Source of the DNA: Oscillospiraceae bacterium
GTDB taxonomy: Bacteria; Bacillota_A; Clostridia; Oscillospirales; Oscillospiraceae
Direction: 5' to 3'
Assembly: GCA_017408725.1 (NCBI GenBank)
Contig: JAFQUA010000032.1
Span: 1-9,195, forward strand
DNA: 9,195 nt
Shown here piece by piece: positions 7,062 through 9,195 of the stretch. Below the pieces are notes generated by a model. It did not search any database. It saw only the letters and a list, made by a program, of their open reading frames with translations, and was not told the DNA's origin. Each line of letters starts with the position of its first letter. The first letter of the stretch is position 1. A program made the translations under genes and the position numbers.

Positions 7062-7097
7062 AAAACAGCCTCTGCTTCACAGCAGAGGCTGTTTTTT
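7062..7097. terminator. Bidirectional rho-independent terminator between convergent operons
   Basis: A perfect stem, CAGCCTCTGC (7066-7075) with GCAGAGGCTG (7082-7091), has a 6-base loop and is flanked by an A-run on the left and a T-run on the right, so it works on either strand. It lies 8 bp after the aconitase X small-subunit stop and 10 bp beyond the metQ stop, and should end both transcripts. Confidence 0.93.
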
Positions 7098-7107
7098 GAT
7101 GTTCAGA

Positions 7108-7917
7108 TCAGGTCAGCGGCACAACGGCGCCGGTATAGGTCTTTTCGATGTACTCCTTAACAGCGGCGCTGCTGAGAGCCTTGATCAGAGCCTTGGTCTT
7201 GGCGGTCTGCTCGTTGCCTGCCTTGACGCACAGAATGTTTGCGTAGGTGGTAGCGGAAACGGATGCGGCATCTTCGGATGCCAGAGCGTCCTTGCCCACA
7301 TTCAGGCCTGCGCCCAGAGCGTAGTTGCCGTTGATAACGGCGAAAGCGACGCTGTCACGGGTGTTGGGGAGCTGAGCAGCTTCCATTTCCACGATCTTCA
7401 GGTTCTTGGAATTCTCCACGATGTCCAGAACGGTGGCTTCCATGCCGACGCCGGCCTTCAGCTTAATGAGGCCCTGCGCTTCCAGCAGCAGCAGCGCCCG
7501 GGCGCGGTTGGAGCCGTCGTTGGGAATGGAGATCTGATCGCCGTCAGCCAGATCGCTCAGAGACTTCTTGCTGCCGGGATAGATGCCGAAGGGCTCATAG
7601 TGAATGGCGGCGACACTGACCAGATGGGTGCCGTTTTCTGTGTTAAAGGTGTCCATGTAGGGCTTGTGCTGGAAGTAGTTGGCGTCAACTTCGCCTTCTT
7701 CGGTGGCGGTGTTGGGCACAACATAGTCGTTAAAGGTCTTGATCTCGACCTTCCAGCCGTCCTTTTCCAGTTCCTTCTTGGCAATCTCAAGGATCTCGGC
7801 ATGGGGGGTGGGGGATGCGGCGATGACGATGGTCTTGTCATCCGTGCCATTAGCGCAGCCGGCAAACATGCCCAGAGCCAGAATCAGAACGAGAGTAAGC
7901 GCAATGATCTTTTTCAT
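7108..7917 (-). CDS. metQ: Methionine ABC transporter substrate-binding lipoprotein
   Basis: A 269-residue NlpA/MetQ family protein that captures methionine outside the membrane and delivers it to MetNI. Residues 1-20 form a lipoprotein signal peptide (charged MKK, hydrophobic core, FAG before Cys21), so Cys21 should be lipidated and anchor the protein to the outer face of the membrane. The mature part shows TPHAEIL (37-43), DANYFQHKPY (78-87), and PNDGSNRARAL (132-142), the family's ligand-pocket signature. It is the last gene of metN-metI-metQ. The ATG at 7915-7917 follows AAAGGAG (7926-7932 on the minus strand) by 8 nt, and metI ends 15 bp upstream. Relatives sometimes bind other amino acids or dipeptides, so methionine is the likely but unproven ligand. 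Confidence 0.94.
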   Translation of the reverse strand: MKKIIALTLVLILALGMFAGCANGTDDKTIVIAASPTPHAEILEIAKKELEKDGWKVEIKTFNDYVVPNTATEEGEVDANYFQHKPYMDTFNTENGTHLVSVAAIHYEPFGIYPGSKKSLSDLADGDQISIPNDGSNRARALLLLEAQGLIKLKAGVGMEATVLDIVENSKNLKIVEMEAAQLPNTRDSVAFAVINGNYALGAGLNVGKDALASEDAASVSATTYANILCVKAGNEQTAKTKALIKALSSAAVKEYIEKTYTGAVVPLT

Positions 7918-7932
7918 AATTTTGTCTCCTTT

Positions 7933-8640
7933 TTAATTTCTATTACGCAGCCGCTTGTCGCAGGCTGTGGCCAGCTTGGTTCCCGCGGACTGGATCAGCT
8001 GCACCAGCAGGATCAGCCCGATGACCGCCGCCCACATGACGATGGTCTTAAAATTGTAATAACCGTAGTTGATGGCGATCTTACCCAAACCGCCACCGCC
8101 GATGATGCCTGCCATGGCACCGTAGCCGAGGATCGTTGTCATGGTGATGGCGCCGCCGGAGATCAAACTGGGCATGGCTTCCGGCAGCAGCACCTTGGTG
8201 ATGATCTGCCAGGTGGAAGCGCCCATGGATTGAGCGGCTTCGATAACGCCGTGACCCACTTCCCGCAGGCTGCTTTCCACCATACGGGCAACCAGCGGGA
8301 ATGCGGCGATGACCATAGGTGGTATAGTTGCCATGGTGCCGATCTTGGTGCCCACCAGCAGTTTGCTAAGCGGCAGGGCGATGATCATCAAAATGAGGAA
8401 CGGCACAGACCGCAGCAGATTAATGACCACATTTATAATCTTCATCAGCCAGCCGGGGATGGGATGGATGCCGCCCTTTTCGCCGGTAACCAGCAGAACG
8501 CCCAGCGGCAGGCCGATGAGGTAAGAGAACAGGACCTGTAGCGCCAGAGAATAGACCGTTTCCCATGTGGCGAAGAGGAATTCGCTTTGAATAATCTCAA
8601 ACTGCTGTATTACCTTGGGATCGGAAAGGAAATCAAACAT
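7933..8640 (-). CDS. metI: Methionine ABC transporter permease
   Basis: A 235-residue inner-membrane permease of the MetI family, forming the channel through which MetQ-bound methionine enters. Hydrophobic segments lie near residues 24-51, 65-92, 101-120, 160-183 and 197-216, consistent with the five-helix MetI fold. The cytoplasmic coupling loop has the EAA motif: EAAQSMG (134-140), then LPEAMP (152-157), which docks on the MetN ATPase. The ATG at 8638-8640 is 1 nt past the metN stop, and its AGGAGG ribosome site (8650-8655, minus strand) lies inside the metN 3' end, so the two are translationally coupled. Length and motifs are complete, with no sign of damage. Confidence 0.95.
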   Translation of the reverse strand: MFDFLSDPKVIQQFEIIQSEFLFATWETVYSLALQVLFSYLIGLPLGVLLVTGEKGGIHPIPGWLMKIINVVINLLRSVPFLILMIIALPLSKLLVGTKIGTMATIPPMVIAAFPLVARMVESSLREVGHGVIEAAQSMGASTWQIITKVLLPEAMPSLISGGAITMTTILGYGAMAGIIGGGGLGKIAINYGYYNFKTIVMWAAVIGLILLVQLIQSAGTKLATACDKRLRNRN

Positions 8641-8641
8641 A

Positions 8642-9195
8642 TCACTGCACCTCCTCTGCGCAAACGCCGGGGCGGGCGTTTAAGTACTGCATGATAGCCT
8701 TGCGGGAAGTATCATCATCGGGCAGGCTGATGAGCATAGTGCCGAAAGCCTTTCCGTCTACATTTCGGGTGTCCGCTCCCAGAATGCTGACCTTGGCTCC
8801 CAGTTCCACCGCAAGAGAGGCGATAATGGGTTCTTCGGAAGCATTGCCGTTGAAAGCGATTCGGGCCACATGGCCTTCCCAAGTAGAAAGGGGCAGGGCT
8901 GCGGTATCCGGGCTGACCAGACGGCGGCCTGCGGCGGTCTTGGGGTTGGAGAAAACACTTTCCACTTCGCCGATCTCCGCAACAGCACCAGCGTCCAGAA
9001 TGGCCACTCTGTGGCAGATCTGCTCAATGACGGACATCTGGTGGGTGATGATGATGACGGTGATACGGCGTTCTTTGTTGATCTTTTGCAGCAGCTTTAA
9101 AATGCTGTCTGTGGTCTGGGGATCCAGCGCGGAAGTGGCTTCGTCACATAGCAGCACCTCGGGGTCGGATGCCAGGGCTCTTGCAATGGCGATCC
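8642..9195 (-). CDS. metN: Methionine ABC transporter ATP-binding protein (C-terminal part, cut by window edge)
   Basis: The reading frame runs off the right edge, so the N-terminal half with the Walker A loop is outside the window. The visible 183 residues begin at the end of the ABC signature (IAIARAL), followed by Walker B VLLCDE, the D-loop SALDP and the H-loop in IIITHQM. This is the ATPase that powers the MetI channel. The last roughly 80 residues (from about WEGHVARI) match the NIL domain, a C-terminal regulatory domain of MetN that binds methionine and inhibits transport when cytoplasmic methionine is plentiful. An apparent start at 9157 is only an internal GTG within Walker B. The operon promoter, and any S-box or similar leader, would lie beyond 9195. 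Confidence 0.94.
   Translation of the reverse strand, partial: IAIARALASDPEVLLCDEATSALDPQTTDSILKLLQKINKERRITVIIITHQMSVIEQICHRVAILDAGAVAEIGEVESVFSNPKTAAGRRLVSPDTAALPLSTWEGHVARIAFNGNASEEPIIASLAVELGAKVSILGADTRNVDGKAFGTMLISLPDDDTSRKAIMQYLNARPGVCAEEVQ

Noticed and set aside
6937..8541. A 534-codon plus-strand open frame across the terminator and metQ/metI
   Set aside because: It reads through a strong bidirectional terminator and lies opposite complete metQ and metI genes. It has no known motif.

Overview
The window looks like a chromosomal segment from an anaerobic, moderately GC-rich Clostridia member, plausibly a gut Oscillospirales-type organism. This is an inference from gene content: pyrophosphate-dependent phosphofructokinase, class II aldolase, a BaiCD/2-enoate-reductase-type flavoenzyme, a Gram-positive-style MetQ lipoprotein, and strong AGGAGG-type ribosome binding sites. 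No mobile element, RNA gene, CRISPR array or integration scar was seen.

Layout. (1) 1-162 is non-coding and holds a strong hairpin terminator for the leftward aldolase gene. (2) fba (163-1131, minus) and pfp (1386-3044, plus) are divergent glycolytic genes that share a 254-bp AT-rich control region. Each has its own recognisable sigma-A promoter. They make neighbouring enzymes of glycolysis: PPi-dependent conversion of fructose 6-phosphate to fructose 1,6-bisphosphate, then aldol cleavage. pfp ends in a rho-independent terminator. (3) A new promoter (3189-3217) starts a tight three-gene plus-strand operon. It encodes an old-yellow-enzyme/FAD/4Fe-4S reductase of the 2,4-dienoyl-CoA reductase/2-enoate reductase/BaiCD family, then the catalytic (DUF521) and swivel (DUF126) subunits of an aconitase X-type dehydratase. 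(4) A bidirectional terminator at 7062-7097 separates this operon from a leftward methionine ABC transporter operon, metN-metI-metQ. metN is cut by the right edge of the window.

The part most worth attention is the reductase + aconitase X operon. Aconitase X enzymes remove water from a hydroxy acid to give an unsaturated product, and BaiCD/enoate-reductase flavoenzymes reduce activated C=C bonds. The gene order suggests a two-step, apparently CoA-independent route (hydroxy acid -> unsaturated acid -> saturated acid). The aconitase X large subunit departs from the family motifs I remember, so its substrate may be neither cis-3-hydroxyproline nor phosphomevalonate. The substrate cannot be read from the sequence.
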